Shown here: one piece after another, positions 9,039-18,111 of the stretch
How the letters are laid out: each line of letters begins with the position of its first letter
Numbering within the stretch: the stretch's first letter is position 1
NCBI RefSeq assembly: GCF_041435115.1
Contig: NZ_CP108046.1
Span: 4,278,001 to 4,342,000, forward strand
Source: Streptomyces sp. NBC_00289
GTDB taxonomy: Bacteria > Actinomycetota > Actinomycetes > Streptomycetales > Streptomycetaceae
Direction: 5' to 3'
DNA length: 64,000 bases
Translations under genes and position numbers: made by a program
Notes under the pieces: model-generated
Database searches by the model: none
What the model saw: only the letters and a program-made list of their open reading frames with translations
Told to the model about the DNA's origin: nothing

Positions 9039-10700
9039 ATGAACAGCACCCCCGCGCCGGGTTCCGTGGGTTCACCCGCTCCGGGCGCCTGGGAGGAGCT
9101 CGTCACCGCCGCCCTGCTCGGGACGGAGCGGCGCACGCCGCCCGGCTGCGAGCCGGGCCGGGAGGCGCCGGTCGCACTGCTCGACGCGGCCGCCGTGGAG
9201 ACCGTACGGCGACGGGCCGGGCTGCGGGCGGCGCGGGCGGCGGAACGTCCACAGCCGGCGCCGGAGGATCCGAGGCCACCGCTGCCCGGCGCGGCGGCCC
9301 GCCGGCTCACGATGCTGCTGGCGGACCGTCCGGGCGCCGGCGGGGGTGGTGGCGGGCGCAGAGGCACGGCACCCGACCTGATGGAGCTGCTTCCGCAGTG
9401 GCTCGCGGCCGCGAACGCCCGGGGTTTCGCGGCGCCGCCGGAAACCGTGCCCGCACTGCTGGACGCTGCCCGGGGTCGTACGGATCTGCGCCCGGCGGCG
9501 CTGTCCTTCGCCGGGCCGCGCGCCGTGTGGCTGGCCCGGCTGAGCCCGGACTGGCGGTTCGCACTGCGGGCCGCACCCGGCGGAGGCACGGCGCTGCCGC
9601 CCGCCGACGACCCGGACCAGGTGCGCGAGCTGTGGCAGGAGGGGCTGTTCGCCGAGCGGGTCGCCCTCCTCGGCGCGCTACGGGCCCGCGAGCCCGTCGC
9701 CGCGCGCGAACTTCTCGCGACGACCTGGGCGACGGAGCGGGCCGAGGACCGGCTGATGTTCCTCGACTCGCTGCGCACCGGCCTGGGCCCGGAGGACGAG
9801 CCGTTCCTGGAGCAGGCACTCGCCGACCGGAGCCGCAACGTACGGGCCACGGCGGCGGAGCTGCTCTCGGCGCTGCCGCAGTCCGCGCTCGCCGGGCGGA
9901 TGGCGGTGCGGGCCGGGGCCTGCGTCGCCCTTGACCGCACGCGGGACACGCCGACCCTCGCCGTCGAGGCACCGCACGAGTGCGACGCGGGCATGGAGCG
10001 TGACGGAGTCGTGGCCAAGGCGCCCACAGGACGGGGCGAACGGTCCTGGTGGCTCGGCCAGTTGGTGGAGGCGGCGCCGCTGGGAACATGGCCCGCCCGG
10101 CTCGGCGGTCGTACGCCGCAGGAGATAGTGGCGCTGCCGGTGACCGACGACTGGCAGGGCGAACTGCACGCGGCCTGGTGCCGGGCGGCCGTGCGACAGC
10201 GGGACGCCGAATGGTCGCGAGCGCTCCTCGGGGCGCCCTCGGCACCGGAGGCCGGCGGCCCTGGAGCGGTGTCCCTGGCGGAGCGCGCCAAGCTGCTCGG
10301 CCGGCTGGTCGCCGCCGAACGGGCCGAGTGGGTGGCCGGGTTCATCGCCACCCATGGCCTTTCCGAGGCGTTTCAGCTGCTCGGGGTGTGCGCTGTGCCG
10401 TGGGCCGAGCCGCTCGGGCGGGCGGTCGTGGACGCGCTCGAAATCGCGCGGGACGCAGGGAGCTATCCATGGAGTTTCAGTGGAGTGATGGGGCTCGCCG
10501 AGCGCTGCCTCGACCCGTCCGAGGCAAGGCGTCTGGACGGGCTGTTGGCGGTGCCCGACGAGCGGGAGGACGCGTCACCAGGGGCCGGGGAGTACTGGGC
10601 GGAGGCGTTCCAGCGCCTGGTCACGACCCTGCGTCTGCGCGGGACGATGGCCGAGGAACTGGCGTCGCCGACCGTCATGGCCCCACCACAGGCTCTCTGA
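9039..10700 (+). CDS. DUF5691 family protein
   Basis: A 553-residue cytoplasmic protein of the DUF5691 family, function unknown. It begins with a Pro/Ser-rich leader, then WEELVTAALLGTERRTPP, a family hallmark. A helical-repeat-like region follows; residues around 265-290 (DRSRNVRATAAELLSALP) resemble a HEAT repeat, suggesting a scaffold. It is on the same strand as the SWIM gene and divergent from the moxR operon. That neighbourhood, rather than any motif, suggests it works with the MoxR/VWA proteins. The ATG start is supported by GGAAGG. The gene is followed by a 45-bp tandem repeat tract. Confidence 0.85.
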   Translation: MNSTPAPGSVGSPAPGAWEELVTAALLGTERRTPPGCEPGREAPVALLDAAAVETVRRRAGLRAARAAERPQPAPEDPRPPLPGAAARRLTMLLADRPGAGGGGGGRRGTAPDLMELLPQWLAAANARGFAAPPETVPALLDAARGRTDLRPAALSFAGPRAVWLARLSPDWRFALRAAPGGGTALPPADDPDQVRELWQEGLFAERVALLGALRAREPVAARELLATTWATERAEDRLMFLDSLRTGLGPEDEPFLEQALADRSRNVRATAAELLSALPQSALAGRMAVRAGACVALDRTRDTPTLAVEAPHECDAGMERDGVVAKAPTGRGERSWWLGQLVEAAPLGTWPARLGGRTPQEIVALPVTDDWQGELHAAWCRAAVRQRDAEWSRALLGAPSAPEAGGPGAVSLAERAKLLGRLVAAERAEWVAGFIATHGLSEAFQLLGVCAVPWAEPLGRAVVDALEIARDAGSYPWSFSGVMGLAERCLDPSEARRLDGLLAVPDEREDASPGAGEYWAEAFQRLVTTLRLRGTMAEELASPTVMAPPQAL

Positions 10701-10811
10701 GCGTCGTCGCCCGAAGCCACTGCGACCGGCCCCACCCGCACGCTGAGGAACCTCGCCCGCAAGCAGCGAACCTGCGGGTGACGCCACGCGAGCGGGATCT
10801 GCCGGACGTGC

Positions 10812-11050
10812 CGCGTGCGCGGGATCTACCGAGCATGCGGGGCCTGCCGGAGACGCCGCGTGCGCGGGATCTGCCTGACGCGCACAACCTGCCGGAGACG
10901 CCGCGCGAGCGGCATCCGCTCACCGCGCCGGACCTGTCGGAGACGCCGCGCGTACGGGACCTGCCGGTCAGCCCCGACGCGCGGGACCTGGCGAAAGTGC
11001 CAGCTGGGCAGAATCTGCCAGAGGGGCCGAATCTGCCAGACGTGCGAGGT
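10812..11050. repeat. 45-bp imperfect tandem repeats and degenerate continuation
   Basis: Units begin at 10812, 10857, 10902 and 10947, each opening CGCG(T/C)G and three ending GGAGACGC; the period is exactly 45 bp. Read in the plus frame that would start near 10778 they give a 15-residue repeat of the form PRARDLP..LPET. Shorter CTGCCAGA-type units continue to about 11050. No gene start or ribosome-binding site supports a protein, so this is listed as a repeat in the 595-bp spacer 10701-11295. Confidence 0.7.
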
Positions 11051-11295
11051 CTGCCAGCCATGCTCGACCCGGCGCTCGTGCCCGACCCGCCACTCGTGCC
11101 GAACGTGCCGCTCGTGCCGGGTATGCCGACCCCACCACTCAAGCCGACCCCGCCGCGCGGCAGACCCCGCCGCGCAAGCAAAGCCCGCCGCGATGGCCGT
11201 CCCCTCCGCAGCTGCCGACCCCGCCGATCGCCCAGTGCACAGCCGACCGTCGGCCTCGAAAGACGCGTGGGGCCGACCCGGGGTCGTCGGAGGGG

Positions 11296-11712
<417 letters not shown>

Positions 11713-12323
11713 CACTGCCTCCATGAAGCGACTGCATTCATCCCTACCGACAGGTACCGAGGTACCCACACCGGCCGGGGAAGTGAACGAACGTTATCGC
11801 CAGCATCCCGCAACCGGCAGTTTCGCGGTGCGGACCGAGGGGGAAATCACACGATGGGACACATCAGCAGCGCACCGTTCCGAGTCTCTGCGACACGCGC
11901 GGCGCGGGCCCCTGTGACGGCACACGGTTCACAGGCTCTCGCGGCACACATGCCACAGCGGGAACACGCGCAACGGGAGCCGCAACGAGGTCGCCGCATC
12001 GCCGCGCCGCAGACCGCGCGTCGTGACAGTGCGGTGCTTCGGCGACTGCACGAAAGGCACGCAGGGCAGGTACGGCACGACAGCGGGGAGCCTCGTCGCC
12101 ACACCGGCAGGGAGTCTCGGCACGTCATCGGCGCATCACCAGCACCACAAGCACCACGGAACCCACAAGAACGGGGAGCATCAAAGGCACCACGCGCCGC
12201 AGACCGCACTCACCTCACACGCGCCCCTCGGGCATCCTCGCCGTCGATCACCCGCGTCGCGGCCTCCCACGAGGGCACACGGGGGACAGAGCCGTCCCCC
12301 TGTGTGCCGACAGGAGGCCGGCC
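11713..12323. other. 611-bp spacer between icmB and the lipase gene
   Basis: The icmB promoter should lie just right of 11712. A plus-strand frame starting ATG at 11854, behind GAGGGGGAA, runs to 12327. Its third-position GC is low for this genome and its sequence is His/Arg-rich without a recognisable fold, so it is not called. The stretch is rich in CAC triplets. Nothing else is supported. Confidence 0.5.
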
Positions 12324-13196
12324 ATGAAGGTCACCGGGGCGGTTCAGCCCTTTCTTCCGCTCTGCCAGCGACTTCTGCCCAGCAGGCTGGCGGGTCTGTC
12401 CGTAGCCCTCCTGAAGGCGACCGCTCTGGAGATCGCGATCCTCGCGGGACACCTCCTGCTGTATCCGTCCGGCATCGCCCAGGAGCGCCGGGCCCCGATC
12501 TCCCCTCTGCCCGCCCCGGAGGGCACGGCGCAGCTCCCGACGGAGGCGAAGCCTCCGGTCGTCCTGCTGCACGGCTTCATCGACAACCGCTCGGTCTTCG
12601 TGCTGCTGCGCCGCAGCCTCGCCCAGCACGGCAGGCAGCAGGTCGAGTCGCTGAACTACTCGCCGCTGACCTGCGACATCCGCACCGCCGCGGAGCTACT
12701 CGGGCGGCACATAGAGGAGATCTGCGCGCGCACGGGCAGCGGGCAGGTCGACATCGTCGGGCACAGCCTCGGCGGACTGATCGCGCGCTACTACGTGCAG
12801 CGCCTCGGCGGGGACCTCCGCGTACGCACGCTGGTGACGCTCGGCACGCCGCACTCCGGCACCCGGGTGGCGCCGCTGGCGAACGCTCACCCGATCGTGC
12901 GCCAGATGCGCCCCGGTTCCGAGTTGCTCGAGGAGCTGACCCGCCCCGCGCCCGGCTGCCGTACGCACTTCGTGAGCTTCTGGAGCGACCTCGACCACCT
13001 GATGGACCCGCTGGAGACCGCCTGCATCGACCACCCCGACCTGTCGGCACAGAACGTCCGGGTGAGCGGGGTCGGACATCTGGCGCTGCCCGTGCACCCC
13101 GCCGTCGCCACCGGGATACGGCAGGTTCTCGACACGGCGCGGACCGAGGCCGAGGCGGAGGCGGACACCCGCGCGGGCGGCCTGACGGTGGCCTGA
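12324..13196 (+). CDS. Alpha/beta-hydrolase lipase/esterase
   Basis: A 290-residue class 2-type lipase or triacylglycerol esterase. The oxyanion-hole strand is VVLLHGFIDNRS (about 79-90). The nucleophile elbow GHSLGG places Ser148. An acidic partner lies in WSDLDHLMDP (Asp222/224) and the catalytic His252 in GVGHLALP. Residues 20-46 are hydrophobic and could be a membrane anchor or signal segment. The ATG at 12324 has a strong CAGGAGG site. It is a single gene between icmB and the M23 peptidase. The substrate is unknown. Confidence 0.88.
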   Translation: MKVTGAVQPFLPLCQRLLPSRLAGLSVALLKATALEIAILAGHLLLYPSGIAQERRAPISPLPAPEGTAQLPTEAKPPVVLLHGFIDNRSVFVLLRRSLAQHGRQQVESLNYSPLTCDIRTAAELLGRHIEEICARTGSGQVDIVGHSLGGLIARYYVQRLGGDLRVRTLVTLGTPHSGTRVAPLANAHPIVRQMRPGSELLEELTRPAPGCRTHFVSFWSDLDHLMDPLETACIDHPDLSAQNVRVSGVGHLALPVHPAVATGIRQVLDTARTEAEAEADTRAGGLTVA

Positions 13197-13474
13197 CCCC
13201 GCACCGGTCACGGCAGCGGCACCGCGCCCCGATCCTCCCTCAGCAACCGACCGCACCCGCCGCCACAGCGGAACAACAGGGCACCGACAGCTCACCAGCA
13301 TCGAACGTTCTTCGAACACAGGGCCAAACCCGCGTCCGCAGTCCCCCGAAACACGGCCGAATGCCCGTTTCCTGCTGGCACGAAACCAGTTGAAGATTGT
13401 CGCGCCCGCGTACCGGCGGGTACAGTCACCGCACTGCTCTGGCAGCCCCTGTTGTCGAGGCGAAAGAGAAGTTG

Positions 13475-14989
13475 GTGAACGATCGTCACCCGTCGGGGAC
13501 CATGACCACCCCGGCTCCGGCTTCCGACGCCGCCTCCGCGCACTATGCGCCCTATGGCGGTCAGGAAGGCCAGTACGGTGACTTCACCGCGTATGACGCC
13601 TATGCCGCGGGCGGCGTCGACCACACCGGTTTCCACTCCCACGGACTCGACGCGGGCGGCCACGCCACCACGACGTTCGAGACCGACCCGCTCTTCGGCA
13701 ACCTCCCGGCGGACGGGCACGGTTCGGGCGCGTACGACACGTCGGCGTGGTCCGACGGCAGTCATCAGAACCTGAACTACGACGCCTACGCGGCTCAGCA
13801 CCACGCCGCCTACGACACCGGGGCGTACGACCACACCACCTGGACCGCCGGACACCAGCCGCTTCCCGCCATCCCGCCGCAGGCCACGGGCCCCGAGGCC
13901 AGCGGCCAGTGGGACGCGAGCGCCTGGCTGCAGCCCGATCAGTCGGGCGCCGAGCCGGCCGACCGGACCCAGCACTGGGAATGGGGCACGCAGGCCTTCG
14001 ACACCGGGGCCTACGACGCGACCCAGTGGAACTCCGACGGCAGCGCCGCCGACATGGCCGGGACGACGGACGACCACGGTCAGCAGGCCGAGCCCTTCGA
14101 GCAGCAGGCCACGGCCACCTTCGAACAGTTCTCGTACGACGAACCCGCCCTGGACGACGGGGAGTTGAGCGCCACGGGCGAGTTGCCCGCCGTGCCTTCA
14201 CTGCTCGACGACCAGGAGGAGACCGCTCCTGGACCGGCCCCCCGCACGGCATCCCGGTCCCGCCGCCGCCCGCCGCCCAAGCGCTCCGCGTTCCTGACGG
14301 TGGCCGTTCCCTCGGCGTGCGTGATGGGGGTCGCGGGAATCGCCGCCGCCTCGGTCGGCACCCTGACCGAGGACAGCAACGACACCTCGACCACCGCGTC
14401 CGACGCGACCGCCGTGCAGCCGTCCGCCGTGAACAACAAGCTGGACACCCAGCTGAAGAGCCTCTCCGCGGGCGCCGACGACTTCGCCGACCGGGCCAGC
14501 CGTACACAGGAACGTATCGACCTCAAGGCGCAGCAGGAAGCCGAGAAGAAGAAGGCGGCGGCGGAGGCGGCCCGTAAGGAGCGGCTGCGTCCCAAGTACG
14601 CGCTCCCGGTGGCGCAGCACGGCCTCAGCGCCTACTTCGGCCAGGCCGGTGTCAACTGGATGTCCGTGCACACCGGCATCGACTTCCCGGTCGCCTACGG
14701 CACCACCGTGATGGCCGCGACCGACGGCACCGTCCGCACCCAGTGGAACAGCGCCTACGGCAACATGTTGATCGTGACCGACAAGGACGGTACGGAGACG
14801 TGGTACTGCCACCTCTCCACCTACCGGGTCGCCTCCGGTACGACGGTCAAGGCGGGCGACCCGATCGCGTACTCGGGGAACTCCGGCAACTCGACCGGCC
14901 CGCACCTGCACTTCGAGGTACGGCCGGCGGGCGGCTCGGCGATCGACCCGCTCCCGTGGCTGCGCAGCCACGGCATCAACCCGTCGTAG
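13475..14989 (+). CDS. Membrane-anchored M23 family peptidoglycan metallopeptidase
   Basis: A 504-residue protein with a long acidic N-terminal region rich in Tyr, Asp and His (about residues 1-245), where motifs such as AYDTGAYD recur. A single membrane segment follows (SAFLTVAVPSACVMGVAGIA), then an Ala/Lys/Glu coiled coil (QQEAEKKKAAAEAARKERL). The C-terminal M23 domain has HTGIDF zinc ligands and HLHFEV. It should cut peptide cross-links in peptidoglycan outside the membrane. The GTG at 13475 is chosen because VNDRHPSG is preceded by AAGAGAAG. A 10-bp terminator follows. Confidence 0.88.
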   Translation: MNDRHPSGTMTTPAPASDAASAHYAPYGGQEGQYGDFTAYDAYAAGGVDHTGFHSHGLDAGGHATTTFETDPLFGNLPADGHGSGAYDTSAWSDGSHQNLNYDAYAAQHHAAYDTGAYDHTTWTAGHQPLPAIPPQATGPEASGQWDASAWLQPDQSGAEPADRTQHWEWGTQAFDTGAYDATQWNSDGSAADMAGTTDDHGQQAEPFEQQATATFEQFSYDEPALDDGELSATGELPAVPSLLDDQEETAPGPAPRTASRSRRRPPPKRSAFLTVAVPSACVMGVAGIAAASVGTLTEDSNDTSTTASDATAVQPSAVNNKLDTQLKSLSAGADDFADRASRTQERIDLKAQQEAEKKKAAAEAARKERLRPKYALPVAQHGLSAYFGQAGVNWMSVHTGIDFPVAYGTTVMAATDGTVRTQWNSAYGNMLIVTDKDGTETWYCHLSTYRVASGTTVKAGDPIAYSGNSGNSTGPHLHFEVRPAGGSAIDPLPWLRSHGINPS

Positions 14990-15002
14990 ACACCGTGCGG
15001 TT

Positions 15003-15032
15003 GAGCCCCCGCTGTCCGGCGGGGGCTCGTTT
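15003..15032. terminator. Bidirectional terminator between M23 peptidase and pcrA
   Basis: GAGCCCCCGC and GCGGGGGCTC form a perfect 10-bp stem with a 6-nt loop followed by GTTT. It sits between two convergent genes whose stops are 52 bp apart. Confidence 0.8.
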
Positions 15033-15041
15033 GCGTGACCG

Positions 15042-17528
15042 CTACAGCTTCTCCACGGGCGCGTACCGCAGCAACAGCCGCTTCGGCTTGGGCTCGCCGA
15101 AGTCGACCGTCGCCTCGGCGTTCGCGCCCATGCCCTTCACCCCGACGACCGTCCCGAGACCGAACTGGTCGTGCGTCACCCGGTCCCCGACCGCCAGTGA
15201 GACCACCGGCTTCTCCGAGGTCCGGCGGGTGGCGAAGCCGGACGCACCGGAGGCCGAGGAGCGGGAGCGGGACGACGACAGGGACGCCGCGACCCCGGAG
15301 GCCGGACCGGAGGGCATCGGTACCGTGGCTCCGGTCCGCTTCCAGTCGACGTGGTGCGGCGGGATCTCCTCCAGGAAACGCGAGGGCGGGTTGTACGACG
15401 GCTGCCCCCACGCGCTGCGCAGCGACGACCGGGTCAGATACAGCCGTTCACGCGCGCGCGTGATGCCGACGTACGCAAGGCGCCGCTCCTCCTCCAGCTC
15501 CTTGGCCTGGCCGAGGGCGCGCATGTGCGGGAAGACGCCGTCCTCCATGCCGGTCAGGAAGACGACCGGGAACTCGAGGCCCTTCGCGGTGTGCAGGGTC
15601 ATCAGGGTGATGACGCCGGAGCCGTCCTCGTCCTCGTCGGGGATCTGGTCGGAGTCGGCGACCAGGGCCACCCGCTCCAGGAACGCGGAGAGCCCGCCCG
15701 CGGCCTCACCCTCACCGGCCTCCTGCTCGAACTCCAGGGCCACGGCGGCGAGTTCCTGGAGGTTCTCGATCCGGGTCTCGTCCTGCGGGTCCGTCGAGGC
15801 CTGCAACTCGGCGAGGTAGCCGGTGCGTTCGAGGATGGCCTCCAGGACGGTGGCCGGTCCGGCGCCCGACTCGACGATCGTACGGAGGTCCTCCATCAGC
15901 GTGTTGAACCGCTTGACGGCGTTGGTGGAGCGCGCGGCCATGCCGTACGCCTCGTCGACCCGCCGCAGGGCCTGCGGGAAGCTGATCTTCTCGCGCTGGG
16001 AGAGGGCGTCGATCATCGCCTCGGCGCGGTCGCCGATGCCCCGCTTCGGCACATTGAGGATCCGGCGCAACGGGACCGAGTCCTCCGGGTTGGCCAGCAC
16101 CCGCAGGTAGGCCAGGACGTCCCGGACCTCCTTGCGCTCGTAGAAGCGGACGCCGCCGACGACCTTGTAGGGCAGGCCGACGCGGATGAAGACCTCTTCG
16201 AAGACACGGGACTGGGCGTTGGTGCGGTAGAAGACGGCGACGTCGCCCGCCTTCGCGTCGCCCGCGTCGGTGAGACGGTCTATCTCGTCGGCGACGAACT
16301 GCGCCTCGTCGTGCTCGGTGTCGGCGACGTAGCCGGTGATGCCGGCACCCGCGCCCGCGTTGGTCCACAGGTTCTTGGGGCGGCGGGACTCGTTGCGCTC
16401 GATGACGGCGTTCGCGGCGGAGAGGATCGTCTGCGTCGAGCGGTAGTTCTGCTCCAGCAGGATCGTCGTCGCGTCCGGGTAGTCCTCCTCGAACTGGAGG
16501 ATGTTGCGGATGGTCGCGCCACGGAACGCGTAGATCGACTGGTCGGCGTCGCCCACGACGCACAGCTCGGCGGGCGGGAGGTCGTGCTCGGCGGGCGGCA
16601 CGTCCACCGGGTGCTCGGCGGTGCCGACGAGTTCCCGGACCAGCGCGTACTGCGCGTGGTTGGTGTCCTGGTACTCGTCCACCAGCACGTGGCGGAAGCG
16701 GCGGCGGTAGTGCTCGGCGACGTCCGGGAAGGCGCGCAGCAGGTTGACCGTCGTCATGATCAGGTCGTCGAAGTCGAGGGCGTTCGCCTCGCGCAGCCGC
16801 GACTGGTACATGGCGTAGGCCTGCGCGAGGGTCTTCTCGAAGCCGTCGGTGGCCTGGGCGGCGAAGTCCTCCTCGTCGACCAGCTCGTTCTTCAGGTTCG
16901 AGATCTTGGCGCTGAACGACTTCGGCGGGTAGCGCTTGGGGTCGAGGTCCAGGTCGCGGCAGACCAGGGCCATCAGACGCTTCGAGTCGGCGGCGTCGTA
17001 GATCGAGAACGAGGAGGTGAAGCCGAGCTTCTTGCTCTCGCGGCGCAGGATGCGCACGCACGCGCTGTGGAAGGTCATCACCCACATCGCGTTCGCGCGC
17101 GGGCCGACGAGCTGCTCGACGCGCTCCTTCATCTCGCCGGCGGCCTTGTTGGTGAAGGTGATCGCGAGGATCTGGCCCGGGTGGACGTTCCGCTCGCCGA
17201 GGAGGTGCGCGATGCGGTGGGTGAGCACGCGGGTCTTGCCGGAGCCGGCACCGGCCACGATGAGCAGCGGGGCGCCGGAGTGGACGACGGCCGCTCGCTG
17301 GTTCTCGTTGAGCCCCGCCAGGAGCGCGGCCGGGTCCACCGGCGGGCGCGGGGCGCCGTCGCGGTAGTACGCGTCCCGGTCCGGGGGCACGTCGAACTTC
17401 CCGCCGAACAGATCGTCCGGAACGGGCTCCGGCACGTGATCGTCCTCGGGCGGCGGCGGGTGTTCTTCCTCGCGGGCCCGTGGGGCCTTGAGGTCCGCCA
17501 GGAAGCTGTCATCAAAGAGGCTGCTCAT
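15042..17528 (-). CDS. pcrA: ATP-dependent DNA helicase UvrD/PcrA
   Basis: An 828-residue superfamily 1A 3'-5' helicase acting in nucleotide-excision repair and removal of recombination intermediates. An acidic N-terminal extension of about 65 residues precedes the Q-motif (LNENQRAAV), then Walker A GAGSGKT at 93-99, motif Ia (ITFTNKAAGEM), motif II DEYQDTN, motif III GDADQSIYAFRGA, motif IV (EQNYRSTQTIL), motif V (TLHTAKGLEFPVVF) and motif VI (YVGITRARERLYL). The C-terminal Tudor-like tail (DRVTHDQFGLGTVVGVKG) is typical of PcrA. The start is ATG at 17528. The gene is transcribed alone. Confidence 0.95.
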   Translation of the reverse strand: MSSLFDDSFLADLKAPRAREEEHPPPPEDDHVPEPVPDDLFGGKFDVPPDRDAYYRDGAPRPPVDPAALLAGLNENQRAAVVHSGAPLLIVAGAGSGKTRVLTHRIAHLLGERNVHPGQILAITFTNKAAGEMKERVEQLVGPRANAMWVMTFHSACVRILRRESKKLGFTSSFSIYDAADSKRLMALVCRDLDLDPKRYPPKSFSAKISNLKNELVDEEDFAAQATDGFEKTLAQAYAMYQSRLREANALDFDDLIMTTVNLLRAFPDVAEHYRRRFRHVLVDEYQDTNHAQYALVRELVGTAEHPVDVPPAEHDLPPAELCVVGDADQSIYAFRGATIRNILQFEEDYPDATTILLEQNYRSTQTILSAANAVIERNESRRPKNLWTNAGAGAGITGYVADTEHDEAQFVADEIDRLTDAGDAKAGDVAVFYRTNAQSRVFEEVFIRVGLPYKVVGGVRFYERKEVRDVLAYLRVLANPEDSVPLRRILNVPKRGIGDRAEAMIDALSQREKISFPQALRRVDEAYGMAARSTNAVKRFNTLMEDLRTIVESGAGPATVLEAILERTGYLAELQASTDPQDETRIENLQELAAVALEFEQEAGEGEAAGGLSAFLERVALVADSDQIPDEDEDGSGVITLMTLHTAKGLEFPVVFLTGMEDGVFPHMRALGQAKELEEERRLAYVGITRARERLYLTRSSLRSAWGQPSYNPPSRFLEEIPPHHVDWKRTGATVPMPSGPASGVAASLSSSRSRSSASGASGFATRRTSEKPVVSLAVGDRVTHDQFGLGTVVGVKGMGANAEATVDFGEPKPKRLLLRYAPVEKL

Positions 17529-17825
17529 CGCTCTCCGAGTTTAGGGTGCCTCACTGACAACCCACCGCCGCCCCGGGAAACATCCCCGTTTACGGCTGCT
17601 CGTCCACGGCGGCCTCGCAGGCCGAGAACCTTCCGAGATTTCGGTCACCTTGCCGGCGAACGACCGGCTGACGTGGAGGTCGCCGTGGCCGTCGAGGCGA
17701 GTCCGGTGGTCGAGCCGGCGCCGGACTTCCTGTCCGGAATCCTGCCGGTCCGCACCGGATCGACCACGCCGAGCGACGCCCTGGCTCAGGTCACGAAAAC
17801 GTATCGGGCATATCGAACATCAACC

Positions 17826-17855
17826 TTCACAGAGGCCACACCAGTTGGCTACCGT
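17826..17855 (+). promoter_or_regulatory. Candidate HrdB-type promoter for the first NlpC/P60 gene
   Basis: TTCACA (17826-17831) and TACCGT (17850-17855) are separated by 18 bp. They would start a transcript near 17862, giving a leader of about 250 nt before the TTG start. Confidence 0.4.
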
Positions 17856-17861
17856 TCCGGA

Positions 17862-18111
17862 CAGACCGTGCGCCCCCACCGGCGAACATCGCCGGGCCGC
17901 GCGGCCTCCCCCGCATCCGGTCCGCCCTCGTGGGCGCCCGGAACCGGGGACCCGCCGAACCCGGGAGGGAACCGGCCCGGCTCCCTTCGCGGGAGAGGGC
18001 CGCGGGGCAACCCTTCCGCAGCACCCGCCCGGCCCCTCCCCAGTGCCCGAACGGCCTGCGGGTACCCCGCCCGCCGACCCGGCGGGCGGAACACGGAAGG
18101 AGTCGCCACCC
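17862..18111 (+). other. Long structured 5' leader of the NlpC/P60 gene
   Basis: A G/C-rich leader with blocks GCCGAACCC, GGGAGGGAACC, GCGGGGCAACCC and TGCCCGAAC in that order. These loosely recall pieces of the ydaO (c-di-AMP) riboswitch that controls some Streptomyces cell-wall hydrolases. The most conserved ydaO blocks (GGGGTGAATC-like and GACAGCT) are not seen, so a riboswitch is only a weak suggestion. The rest of the 17529-18111 spacer holds the pcrA promoter region. Confidence 0.2.

Noticed and set aside
11854..12327. Plus-strand ORF starting MGHISSAPFRVSATRAAR
   Set aside because: There is a fair ribosome-binding site, but third-position GC is low for this genome, the sequence is His/Arg-rich with no domain, and it runs into the lipase start.
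13301..13318. GAACGTTCTTCGAAC as a LexA (SOS) box
   Set aside because: A Streptomyces SOS box needs GAAC-N4-GTTC; here the half-sites have wrong spacing, and the downstream gene is an M23 peptidase, not a repair gene.
17862..18111. Firm call of a ydaO riboswitch
   Set aside because: Only loose similarity; the diagnostic GGGGTGAATC-like and GACAGCT blocks are missing, so it is kept as a weak suggestion.
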